Source: Xylaria sp. FL1777 (lineage: Eukaryota > Ascomycota > Sordariomycetes > Xylariales > Xylariaceae). From it: a stretch of DNA of 64,000 nucleotides. The position numbers and the translations under genes are program-made. Shown in pieces: positions 1 to 10,201 of the stretch (positions are counted from its first letter, which is position 1; every line of letters starts with the position of its first letter). The notes beneath the pieces were generated by a model. The model searched no databases. It was not told where the DNA came from and worked only from the letters and a program-made list of their open reading frames with translations. Where the stretch lies: NCBI GenBank assembly GCA_022578965.1, contig MU400557.1, forward strand, positions 186,001-250,000. Reading direction: 5' to 3'.

Positions 1-720
1 TTAAAACATTTACATTTATCTGCATAGATCTAGTACTGATGTAGTGTGGGCAAAGTGTGTAGGCAGGTTAGGTAGTACTGTCGATATCTAAGTAGAGGAT
101 TGCCGAATTCGGTAGGAATTCCCACAAACTTGAGGTATCTAACTGGGCACCTACGCATGGACTGCCTGCATATACGCAGTATAAGTAGGTAGGTAGTACC
201 TACCTATAAGTGCACTAGTAAAGCTCTAAGTCCACCTAGTACCTAGTAGGTAGGTAGGGCTAAAGCCTAACAGCATGTCTGCAGCATACCTCTTGGTGAA
301 TAATACCTTTTTGGCCCCCATCGGGGTACCTTATCGTATTGTGTACCGTATTCGGCACAACACTATAACCACTTCAGATATTACCTTCAATGTTGGCAAC
401 ACTGTCATTTGAGAAGTGTTACATTACAATAATGGGTGTCTCATGATTAGGACGTACTTAAAATTCCATTGAAATACACATATTTGCGCAATTTCCAGGT
501 ATGGTGCTCCTTGAGCGTGTGACTTGTTCCCATTGATAAAGAAAGCACGTGACGACGCGTGGTGGGGGCATAGGTAATTCGCGGGTCAAAGTGGGACAGC
601 CTGAATCTATACTTACATCCGACGCGTCGATTTTTATCGGCTGCATCGGGTTGAAATATATCAAATGTCGCATCTCGGCTCCTATGAAGCCTTTAGAAAC
701 ATACACCTGGCTGGGGCACC
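1..720. other. Intergenic region upstream of the ZGRF1-type gene
   Basis: I see no gene here. The stretch holds TAGG/CCTA microsatellite tracts at about 184-258 and is fairly AT-rich. The last ~150 bases before 721 presumably contain the promoter and 5' leader of the next gene, but I can point to no defined promoter element. Confidence 0.5.
184..258. repeat. TAGG/CCTA microsatellite tract
   Basis: Runs of GTAGGTAGGTAG and the reverse complement CCTACCTA alternate here, interrupted by unique bases. The same motif recurs in most intergenic regions of this window. Confidence 0.7.
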
Positions 721-3093
721 ATGGCCACAGCCACTCAGATCATGCAAATCTCTACGCTGGCAACCCATACCCAGTCTTCAGTCACCACCGCCCCTGTTCG
801 CGAACACGCCTGCCTATTCACCCATGATCTTCGCAGGAAGCAGAAGCGTTGGCAAGATGGGCGCCTCAAGTATCACACCTTCAACCGACGTGTTATGGTC
901 TATGATGAGCGGGGCAACTTCGTAGGCGATACACACTGGCGCGAAGATGACGACCTCGCTGATGGTGACGACCTCGAACTCGAGAGAGGTGGTGTTATCA
1001 TCCAGGTCGGTGAGTGCGTCGGAAGTCGTGACCAGGATCTGTCCGACCTTATAGACAAGAGGGCTCAAGAAAGGGCTCAACGCCAGGCGGCTGCAGCAGC
1101 GCGACGACCGCCCGTCACCACTGTCGCTACACTACATGCCGTCAAGCCGCAGTCTCTACCGCAGAAACATCTTCACGACATCATTGGGACACCATCTGGC
1201 CACCATGGCCGCGCAGTGCTCCCCAAAGAGTCGCCTTACGAAGAGCGCCGACAAAGGCAGCCACCGCCGCAGAGTGACGACAGCCGCCCGGCCAAAAGAC
1301 AGAGAAGAGACATTTCTCCTCCGAGCAAGAGCGGGTATGCTCAGAATCTCTTTGGTGCAACTTTGACACTGTCAGGACGGCTATCGAGTCAAGTTCCGGC
1401 GCATAACCGCTCACAGCGGATATCTCTTCCAGCCAATGACGCACAACTATCTACGAAAACCCTTGCTGGGCTTCACAGTTCGATAAGACCAGAGCCCACT
1501 GTGTGCGCCAACCGGGATATGTTAAACGAGCCAGGCACATCTCCAACTCGTAAGCAGCGGCCAAAATTGATGCTCAACCGAGAGGAAGAAATAAGAAGTG
1601 GACGAAGTTCCGTTCTTTATTCCCAATCTGCAAATCAGAATTCGCGCAAACATAGAGAAATGAATAAAGCTCCTGAGCAAGCAGACCTAAGAGTTGGCCG
1701 ATCCCGCGAACCCCCGCCATTAGGAGGCCCCCAAAACATCCATAACAAGAATCGACTAGGCGCTGGTAATGACTGTACTCAAGCTCGTAAACCTCAAGAC
1801 CTAGATATAATCGACCTCACCGAGGATCTAGCCGGCACGTCCAAACGGCCTGTTCATCGCGAACCCAGAACAGAGTTAAGGATAAAACCTAGGAAGAAAC
1901 GAGGTCTATTAATGATCTCTGAGCGAGATACCATAAGCGGCTCATCGCTGGAGCATGAGCTAGCCAACACAGGCTCCGACGGTCATGAGCGTTCCTTATC
2001 GCCAAAAGCTGGGCCAGTCAGCATTTCTAGTGATAAAAAGGGTGAGAAGACACGATCTACGAACACACAGCACACTGGGTCAAAGTTCTCCAAAGAGGCT
2101 CGAAACATTGTACCACAACGGAAGAAAATGAAGGGAAATAATGGTAACCAGGAGGGTGGCCACAGTGACTCTCGGTCATCTTGTATAGACAGCACACGGC
2201 ATCTTGAGGATGAGGAGCTCGATGAATCGCAACACCTCGACGGGCTCAACCCAGAATCTTGGAAGAGGACTAAGCCGAGATCTTCAATCAAACAGTGTGA
2301 TGCCTATACCACTGACACAGATACTACTGAAAGCAGAAAGTATTTGAAGCGGGTGAAACGGCCTCCAACTGAGGATACTGTCTCCTCAAGTAGTGCTGAT
2401 AAAGACCATGGACGTTTACAGTCACTTCGCGGGGGGGATAATGCCGCGGCAGACGAGATGCCTGCTCCTTGCTTAGCAAAACTGGGTCGCAAAAGCGTCA
2501 AAAGCAAGGAGGTAATCGGCTTTGTCTTTGACGATGAACCAGGCCCAATTCTGAGTGTCAGGCAGAATGAACATATCCAAGAAGAGCATTCCTTGGACTT
2601 TCAACCAGCTCCAGATATCTGTAAACAGCAGCGCCAATTCAGTAGTAAAGTCTACGATAATCTTGTGATGACCGAGGAGCGATTAGACGCCGAACCTCGA
2701 TCATTAAGAGAGCGCTCACAAGTAATACAGGGACAAAAAAGTCGACAGTCACAACTTCCGAATAACCAAGCAGGCCTAACAATTCAAACTAAAGAGGCTT
2801 TATCGACGATGACAGCGACTACTACAAAACAGCTCAAGCTTCCAATCAGCAACCCGGCAACGCGTGGCAAAAAGGCGGCGAAACCGTCAGATGCCGCTGG
2901 TCAAATGCCTATATGCCCTTTGCCAGCAGAACCACTCAAGAGTTCATTATTACATCAACATCCCGGAAAGATGAATGGTCAAGAAAATAAAGATAAAGGG
3001 GCTGCAGGCCTAATGCCTGGTTTCTGTAAAGCAAATGGAGGACCGTGGAGCAGAGAAGCTCACGACCTATTTGATTTTAAGCGGCCATCATAG
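721..3093 (+). CDS. ZGRF1/Mte1/Dbl2-type N-terminal domain protein (DUF2439)
   Basis: Single-exon gene of 790 codons. Residues ~27-115 match the N-terminal domain of human ZGRF1, yeast Mte1 and fission yeast Dbl2: CLFTHDLRRKQKRWQDG, then a YDERGNFVGD block and an ELERGGVIIQVGE block. Known family members bind branched DNA and recruit or regulate Mph1/Fml1-type helicases at D-loops and stalled forks, so a nuclear recombination-repair role is inferred. No helicase domain follows, as in Mte1. The middle is long, low-complexity and charged, with a basic PAKRQRR patch and an acidic-flanked IIDLTE motif (~363-368) resembling a SUMO-interacting motif. The C-terminus GPWSREAHDLFDF resembles the tail of fungal homologues. 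The ATG at 721 has a near-ideal context (CACCATGG). The domain call is firm; the function is by family. Confidence 0.88.
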   Translation: MATATQIMQISTLATHTQSSVTTAPVREHACLFTHDLRRKQKRWQDGRLKYHTFNRRVMVYDERGNFVGDTHWREDDDLADGDDLELERGGVIIQVGECVGSRDQDLSDLIDKRAQERAQRQAAAAARRPPVTTVATLHAVKPQSLPQKHLHDIIGTPSGHHGRAVLPKESPYEERRQRQPPPQSDDSRPAKRQRRDISPPSKSGYAQNLFGATLTLSGRLSSQVPAHNRSQRISLPANDAQLSTKTLAGLHSSIRPEPTVCANRDMLNEPGTSPTRKQRPKLMLNREEEIRSGRSSVLYSQSANQNSRKHREMNKAPEQADLRVGRSREPPPLGGPQNIHNKNRLGAGNDCTQARKPQDLDIIDLTEDLAGTSKRPVHREPRTELRIKPRKKRGLLMISERDTISGSSLEHELANTGSDGHERSLSPKAGPVSISSDKKGEKTRSTNTQHTGSKFSKEARNIVPQRKKMKGNNGNQEGGHSDSRSSCIDSTRHLEDEELDESQHLDGLNPESWKRTKPRSSIKQCDAYTTDTDTTESRKYLKRVKRPPTEDTVSSSSADKDHGRLQSLRGGDNAAADEMPAPCLAKLGRKSVKSKEVIGFVFDDEPGPILSVRQNEHIQEEHSLDFQPAPDICKQQRQFSSKVYDNLVMTEERLDAEPRSLRERSQVIQGQKSRQSQLPNNQAGLTIQTKEALSTMTATTTKQLKLPISNPATRGKKAAKPSDAAGQMPICPLPAEPLKSSLLHQHPGKMNGQENKDKGAAGLMPGFCKANGGPWSREAHDLFDFKRPS

Positions 3094-3882
3094 AAGAGCC
3101 AAAGAATTCTCATTTTCAGTCTTTTCGCTTTCAGCTTACTCTATCACCAGGGCCCCGACGAACCTCTCAACTAGCGTATCTCTGATACGGCGAGTGTTGC
3201 CCAGTCCCTCAACATTCCTCGGAAGAAAAAGAAACGAATGAATGAATTACTATGAGTGTTTTGTATATCGCTCTGATAAGATTATGGGCTGGTATGCATG
3301 AGTAGCTGGAGGTTTTACAAATTGCCAAGGATGCAATGAATTAGGATTAGCGCGTTTGCCGCTCTCGCCCAGGCCCATCCTTACGTAAGAAACTGAGAAC
3401 ATACTTGATGTGTAATTTATGCATAAAGAAACGGTCTGCTAAACGGTTTTCTTTTACCGTTAGCTCAAGGTCTTGCCGCGCATTTTGGTTTACATATTCA
3501 AACGATGGGATTGCTCGTAAATATGTCAAAAGCACCTAAACAAAGAACTAATATACTCTGCCTGCTGACACTGGCAACGCTATACCTCGGCCTCTAAAGT
3601 GCCTTTCTGTTGGTACCTAGTGTTTGTGCTGCTATAATTCAGCTTCGACAAACGCGACCACTCCCATTCCCATACATTTTGTTCGCTTTAATTTCATCTT
3701 CATACTCAACATCCTCAACTTGCACGGGAACCTCGATCTTCTCACAAAAACCATACCCTCGTTCATTCCCTGTCCATTCATTCACACCTGATTTATAGAG
3801 CTACGAGCTACAGTTCAGCAACTTTCTCCATAAACTGGGAGGGCTTGTCATCAGGACCATTATTTCGGTATTAGTCACAATA
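3094..3882. other. Intergenic region
   Basis: No gene seen. It holds the 3' flank of the ZGRF1-type gene and a pyrimidine-rich stretch (~3650-3800) that would suit the 5' leader of the kinase-like relic. Confidence 0.5.
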
Positions 3883-4606
3883 ATGGCAACGACAACGAAT
3901 AGCAACATTCGTCTCTTAGCAAACCTTGTCGACCCCAGCGACGAAGAGGAGAGCGAATATCGCTTTTTGGTCGATGAGGAGTATGTCAAGTATGTCACCA
4001 TCGACGCAGGTGTACTTCCAAAGGACGATCGGACCTTTGCGCCCGTACTCATTCCTATGCTGCCACCTTTCCCCCTGGTAACTGGAACGAGGGTCACATC
4101 TCTAAGGATCCGCTTACGCAGCGCCGGGTTTTCTCTCGCGTTACTCATAGCGACCTCCCTGGAATCTGAAATACCTGGCACGACAGGCGGATCGACCATC
4201 TCGAGCTAAAGAAGCTGGATCGAGTGCGGCAAATACATGCCCAGCTCTCGACTTTCCGGTGCTCGTCAAGTTTGCCGAGTTCCCCTGGCAGATGCCGTAC
4301 TTTGAGGCCGAAACCACTGCATATGAATGGATCGAGGGTAAAGGAATTGGTCCCAGATTCCTCGGCCACTTAACGGAGGCCGGTAGGGTCTTCGGGTTCG
4401 TCATGGAAAACATCGACGGCGCAAGGACGGCGGAACCCCAGGATTTAGCAACCTATCAACGCATCCTGGCGAAGCTGCACGCGCTTGGAATAAAGCATGG
4501 CGACATTAACAAGCATAACTTCCTCATAAGAAACGGAGAGGCCGTCCTTATTGACTTTGAGACGGCGCAGAAATGCAGTGAGAAAGCGGAGCTTGAGTTA
4601 GAGTAG
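3883..4606 (+). pseudogene. Broken kinase-like gene (fungal phosphotransferase-like, KHGDINKHNF motif)
   Basis: Coding similarity is spread over three frames. Frame 1 (from ATG 3883) gives an acidic N-terminus ending at IPMLPPFP. At the C-tract 4070-4075 the family-like reading (PPGNWNEGHISKD) moves by one base. A TGA interrupts it at 4167-4169, after LPGI. Near 4240-4250 it moves by one base again to DFPVLVKFAEFPW and runs to 4606. The last part carries HGDINKHNFLI and VLIDFE, which look like the catalytic loop and the metal-binding segment of kinase-like phosphotransferases; fungal databases often mislabel this small family alpha-galactosidase A. Two single-base losses plus one stop make a functional product unlikely. 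A ~190-bp intron would skip the lesions but would also remove family-like coding sequence. Sequencing error could explain the frameshifts but less easily all three lesions. Confidence 0.72.
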
Positions 4607-5035
4607 CGTTTACGGATGATTAATGGATGGGTTGTCTGTGGCTCTTCACGCTTACGTTGGACCGTCCTGCCATAAGATCCGTTTTACAATAAACGGTAAT
4701 TGGATGTATATGTGTTAGAAATTATGCAAGGCTTTCGCTTATAGGGCCGTGTTATAAAAAGCGGATCTTGCTCAGGACAGAGGCCTCAGACCTATCCCAG
4801 AGGTAGTGAATATACAGCCACAAACGGCTTTACCGGCTTTACCGAGGAAATGCCACAGTATACCAGTATGCACAATGTTTGCACGGTAAGATTGGGGGCC
4901 AAAGGAAATGACACTGAAGGCAGCTGCAAAGCTTCTCGACTTTTCCGCAGTCATGGACAGGGTACGATGCCGCGGCTGTCGTCGGCCCCTGTTTACATTC
5001 TACGTCGTATTTGGAAGATGCGTAGGGAGGAAGCC

Positions 5036-5061
5036 CTCTGCGCGAGGCCTCTGCGCGAGGC
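5036..5061. repeat. 13-bp tandem duplication
   Basis: The unit CTCTGCGCGAGGC occurs twice in direct succession, followed by a diverged start of a third copy. No coding context. Confidence 0.85.
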
Positions 5062-5308
5062 CTCAGCGCTGATGACGCGAATTGCTGGCGACTCGGAACC
5101 GGACATCGTGGTCACCTCCGTCAGCTCGCTGAACAAGCTAAGTGCGTGCCCCACCGCTCTTTGAATGAAGAGTAGTTACTACGTTACGTATCTGTGTAGA
5201 CGTGCCGACAGACATTCTCCGCCCAGGCCAATCGGTAGAAGCTGGTATATACGTGTAAGCCCGTCGTGCGACTGTTGGAGGCGCTGCCATTGGCTGTTGC
5301 GAGGTGAC

Positions 5309-5342
5309 GTAGGTAGTAGGTAGGGAGGTAGGCAGGTAGGTA
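5309..5342. repeat. TAGG microsatellite tract
   Basis: Degenerate GTAGGTAGTAGGTAGGGAGGTAGG-type run, of the family that recurs in intergenic DNA across the window. Confidence 0.75.
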
Positions 5343-5805
5343 ACTTGATATACGGTATGTGGCTTACAAGCAGGCTCTTTGCTGCAGACTCGTCGTGCGC
5401 CCGCGCTCTGCGAGACGAGGCAAGCCTCCGTGCAGAATGCCTCGTCAGCCTCAATTGCAGGGCACACAGTCTGTCCTCGGTATTTCGTCCCCACGAGACT
5501 TTCTCGAGCTTTCGCCCCCATGGTTCATCCATTAGCTATGCTTCCTTTTCTTCCCACGCTCCAACAGCACACTTCGCTTCGTCCTAGCTCCAGGTGCCCC
5601 TTGGCTTGGATTGTTTACATATTAATTAGCTTCGATTCCTTACTCCACGTGGGCCGCTATTTGACGTCTTGGACCAGTTCCTAATAGTTCCCGACGGGGT
5701 AAGGCTGCGTGGTAGATTCTGAGCTCTAGGCTTCTGCCTCCAAGCTCCGACTTCACGGCACCCTCAAGCATCATATTCTCTTCTCAGTTCCCGCGTCCTC
5801 TTACA

Positions 5806-7666
5806 ATGGCTTCGCCAAACTGGATCGACGGGACACATTTGGCTCCACCTTCAACCCCCAAAATGTCTCTCCGCAGTCCCCAGAATGTCACTCAGTCCAT
5901 CATCATGATCGAGCCTACTACTGAGTACCAACGATTTTATAACCAAAGCCGGCGCGAAATGGACAGACAGCGCCTCGAGCTCCATGTTGCAGAAAACAAC
6001 CTTGAACCGCCCCAGGCAGAACTCATGTCCCGAAGTACCACGACTGATAGTCATCCCAGCCCGAGTACGGTGTGCTCACATGCTGGCGATAGCGTTACGC
6101 CTTTGTCTCCTGACCCCACGGCCGAGGCCGTAAGGTCTAAACCTCATCGTGGCAGGAGAAAAGGTCCATTAGATATGGAAACACGAATTAGAACTGCATT
6201 CAAAAGAAAATTTAAGCTCACTTGTGCGTTCCATAGAGCGAAAAGGACATCTGTAAGTCCCTCATCGATCTCAAAGCATATCAAACATTACAAATGAAGA
6301 CGATGATGCTAACATGCCACAGTGTAACTGCTTCGACTTCTCCAAGTTAGAAGAAGGCTATCACAAGTCTTTAGCAACTGAGGGACAAAAGGCGAAGGCT
6401 TCCCGAAGTCAGTCGGTCAGGTCACTCGGCGACCTTGGAACATTCGGCACCGGCGGTGCCGGCGCGACTGGTCTGACTATCCCCCAATACCAAAGCTTTG
6501 ACTTGCCTGATCTGTCTACTGATCGCGAACCAACCCCTCATGTACATGCGAGTCTCATTCCAGTACTCGGACTGGACATTCATTCAGAGGCTTCGGTAAA
6601 TGCAATCGTGTCGGCTCACCGTGAAGACCCTTTTTTTCTGCCGCCGGTGGCACCCACACCTATATCGATGCAAGATACGAATTTTCGCCCCGTGTTTATT
6701 GGCCGGTCAACAGAGTTTCGCAGTCGTTGGGAGTGCAAGTATGAGATCAAGACAGAAGAAACAGGATCACAGCATTCGACAGATTTGCAGTGTCCGTGGA
6801 CTGGCCCGTTTGAGCAACTCTGCGATCACTTTAGCACTGCACACCATCCCTTCCTACCGGCTTTAGAACCTCAATGGTCCCTATGCGATGGATGCCCAGG
6901 AAAGAGAATGAGTCCAGGATGGGAGGACGAGGGGTGTCATCCAGGCAAATGGAGAATGTTGTTCTTTGGTGCTGTATCATGCCGGCAAACCCCTAATCCA
7001 CCGATGCTGGCAGTATCAGAAGCGTCCGGGAGCAGATCTTCCTGGCTCAATCCATCATGGAATATGGCTACAATAGGCTCTAGCAACACAGAACAGTCCC
7101 ATCATCCGTACAGCTCTTCCACGAGTAGGTCGGGATTTTACGAACACTCAACCAGCGGGAACGAGAATAGCGAAGCTGACGATGGCGAGGAGAAAGATGA
7201 TGTATACAGTGCGTTTAGGGGAACGCAAAATCGCTACCGAGTTCAATCGGATGCGGTTAATATCACTCGCCATTGTTGTACCAAGAGCTGGTTTTCACTA
7301 CGGGGAAGGGAAACGGGAGCCAGCTCCGCCTTCCATGGTCCTCATCTAAGTTTAACGCTCCCTTCGAAGCCATATCGACGTCTTATTCTCTCTCTACTGG
7401 CCCCGCTGATTGTCTTTCATCTTCGACGGGCGCACCTTTTCAATAGGATAAGGTGCACCTTATTAGCATTCCTTGCGACTGTTTACTGTGTAAAATTATA
7501 TATCGCTTTGAGCATGGTCCTCGGACCCCTGGTAGCATGGATTGCGCTGGGCAGTCTTAGGAGCAGGGCAAATGGAGAGGTAAGCAACCAACCCCGCGCT
7601 CTGGAGGCAGACCGCCCACTAACGATTCTCAAGGATGGTCTACGTGCCTTAGCTCCCGTCATTTAG
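5806..7666 (+). CDS. Cys/His-motif protein with hydrophobic C-terminal segments, function unknown
   Basis: Two exons, 5806-6252 and 6323-7666; the intron 6253-6322 has donor GTAAGT, branch GCTAAC and acceptor CAG. Product ~596 aa. The junction joins CAFHRAKRTS to CNCFDFSKLEEGY, making a C-x2-H-x6-C-x-C pattern (C140, H143, C150, C152) just after a basic stretch. I recall this pattern in uncharacterised Pezizomycotina proteins. A second Cys/His-rich part follows (WECKYEI, CPWTGPFEQLCDHF, STAHH, then CDGC), with spacing suggesting a diverged zinc-binding module. The C-terminal ~100 residues contain hydrophobic segments at ~503-516 and ~528-561, consistent with two or three membrane passes, then a polar tail. 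The gene may encode a membrane-anchored zinc-binding protein; DNA binding is not shown. Splice sites and frame agree, so the gene is solid and its function open. Confidence 0.82.
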
Positions 7667-9176
7667 CAATTTGTCCCCATGTGGTTATTCCTGTATCTTA
7701 TTTTATTGCGCGGAGCGTATAGAGGAATATGTTATCGAGGTCGGCAACGGCCTAAGTCAGGCGCTTCAATGTATGTTCGGATGGAAAACAGGACCAGTTC
7801 AATACCCAAGGCTATAAAGGACGCCTACACAGCTAGCTATGCATAATAGAAACCGGCAGGACCGCACAATTGGAATCCAGACCAATAAACGTTGACTAAA
7901 GCGCGTGCAATGTACCGGACAAATTTCTGGTGCATTGGGTTGGTAGCTAAGTAGAAGCCCTGTTGGCGTTTCACTGTCGACCTTGTTTTTTCTAAAAGAA
8001 AAAAAAAGAAAAAAAGAGGGTGTGGTGGGTGGTTCATGCAATCCCTCGTAGGGTGAATGACTACGCAATGGATGTCGTGGAAAGGCACAGCACGTCGGAT
8101 TGGTACACGAACCTATCGGGTAACTAGGTACTAGTATATATCCATAGTAGTACGACGCCTGATGTTCGGGAACCCGTCGATTGACTCATGGGGATGGATG
8201 TATACAACTCGCATCGCATCGTAGCATGGTAGGTAGCAGAGTGACTCAGCCCTGCGCCCTATGTCGTGGTTCGACTTGCATGTGCCATCATCCTCTTTTC
8301 ACATTGCCTACCAATCTACAGTATCTACACCCCAGAAGAATCTCCAGATCTAGACCTACTTACTGTAGGTAGACTAGCTACCCGTTTGGTGTGGGGTAAA
8401 ACTGACAAAAGGTAGGTTAGAGATTGGCTATCTTTTGGCCATCTTAATGACGCGAGAGAATGTTGCGCTAATGTGTATAGACAGAAGCCATTAAGGGTAT
8501 TAATTGGACTTAGGAACGACATGCTACACACTAACTACAGTGTACTGTGAACATACCTAACATACGAACTGCATAGCTTTGCGTAGGATAAAAAGGGGGG
8601 GTTCAGGGTGACTTGAGGTTAGGCTTGTGTGTCTCTTGCTTCACTTACCTACGATAACGAAAACGAATGTAAGCAGAGTAAACGGTAAATTTTTTACTGC
8701 TCACACGTTGGCATTGTAGGTAGGGGATACTACGATTATGTAGTGAATTATAGACCTCCCCTACAACTGCGTGTGAGGATGTGACATACCGTTATGTGAG
8801 CTTCTCAATTGGTGTCGTCGCAGCAGAGCATATCAGGGATACAGTCGTCGAGACATTCATATCATTCATATATAAGCTTAAGCTTAATTACATTAATCAG
8901 GGAGTATCTAGAAGTCATAGTATTTATTCTCGGACCCAAGTAAAACAAGCTCGACTCGAAAAGGCTACACTGGATCGATCGTCTAAGTGGATATTCGAGA
9001 CGATGACAATGAACAATGCGGGAGCAGTATATACATGTACTGTGCAAGTAAGTCCCGTGTGGTTTTGGGGGTCACATTAACGCAGCGGAAAGGCGGGTCA
9101 TCATTTTTGAGTCATTCTGTTTTTACGCTCGCCGAAGCATGGATGCCTCAGGCAGCATGCCTGACGGTGATGTTCG

Positions 9177-9205
9177 GCCAGTGTTCAGCCAGTGTTCAGC
9201 CAGTG
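9177..9205. repeat. 11-bp tandem repeat
   Basis: The unit GCCAGTGTTCA occurs twice plus a partial third copy. Confidence 0.8.
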
Positions 9206-9529
9206 GTGGGCCGGCGTCCAGCCCTCTAGTCCCCCGAGGCTTAGACTGTTAGGCGGCGGGGCAGGATTATAGCGGGCGTACAGCGGGAAACCAACGCCGA
9301 CACTAACACTCCTTGGGACGAGGTACTCGCGCGGGCTGGTTCCACAGGGGGCAGGCCTCTGCGAATTCTGCCTCATTATTGGCCCCCGGCTCCAAGCAAG
9401 ACATTCCACGCTAGACCCTTTTGTCTCGCCGGGCCCGCCCATGAATTTCACTTGCAGATGGCGCTGCTCCGCCCAGATTCATCGCTTGCAGTGCCTCAAA
9501 GTCACCAGAATCCGGCCTCAGTCAGGACC

Positions 9530-10201
9530 TGAAATATCCGTCCATGACTCCCTCCCGGCCTCACCCTTCTTCCCTCCTTTTCTCTCGTTTTCCTCCATCC
9601 ATATCGTCTCAACACCTGAAGCTTCTCCTTCTTCTTTGGAGACAAGGCCGCGATCGTAGTCATCGCCACTACAGCTAGACAACCCCTGGCTTACACCCCA
9701 ACACCACAACACCACACTTACATGCACTACTGTAGATGTTCATTCTCTCACTCACACTTACCCGCCTTTATTCTTGCCCCCAACGCATACCGGCGGTCTT
9801 CAGCTCTTAGCCCCGCCCAGCTGACAGTCTCAACCAACTGCATTCTGCATTCACCACGAGACCTCCCCCTACCTCATCCTTGGTCTCACACCGTCGCCTT
9901 AACCGTCGATTCTGGTATGCTTTTCTAGTTCGCAACGAGTGACACGAGTCGTCAGCTAGGAAACTAACCAACTAATTAGCCGGAGTTGATTACTTATATA
10001 CCAATCCGGTCTCCACATCCAACACCGACATACCTGACTCTGTCTAGGCCCCAGGTTGGCGACACTGAACTCCCTTCCCGCGTGTCGGTGTTCGCTGGTG
10101 CAGGTGATTCGCTGTCCATCCTTCTGGAGCCATCCGCAGAGGCCTGAATCAAGGTGTATTCCAATAGCATTTCCAGCGTGACTAACAGTTCAACCGTCGC
10201 C
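9530..10201 (+). promoter_or_regulatory. Pyrimidine/CA-rich leader and core promoter region
   Basis: CT-rich and CACAA-rich sequence runs up to the ATG at 10202, e.g. CCCAACACCACAACACCACAC near 9697. Such tracts usually mark transcription start regions and 5' UTRs in filamentous ascomycetes. The exact start site cannot be read from sequence. Confidence 0.45.

Larger units (their letters stand above)
4607..5805. other. Intergenic region upstream of the Cys/His-motif gene
   Basis: No gene supported; open frames here are short and unlike known proteins. It contains a 13-bp tandem duplication at 5036-5061, a TAGG microsatellite at 5309-5342 and a pyrimidine-rich leader just before 5806. Confidence 0.5.
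7667..10201. other. Long intergenic region, promoter side of the half-zinc-cluster gene
   Basis: About 2.5 kb with no supportable gene. It includes an A-rich run at ~7990-8015, short TAGG-like motifs (~8120-8400), the AAGCTTAAGCTT palindrome near 8877-8888 and an 11-bp tandem repeat at 9177-9205. From ~9530 it becomes strongly pyrimidine- and CA-rich, typical of a fungal 5' leader. Confidence 0.5.

Noticed and set aside
4077..4266. A ~190-bp intron that would rescue the kinase-like gene
   Set aside because: It would remove sequence that itself reads as family-like protein (NWNEGHISKD, RRIDHLELKKLD). Decay is the better explanation.
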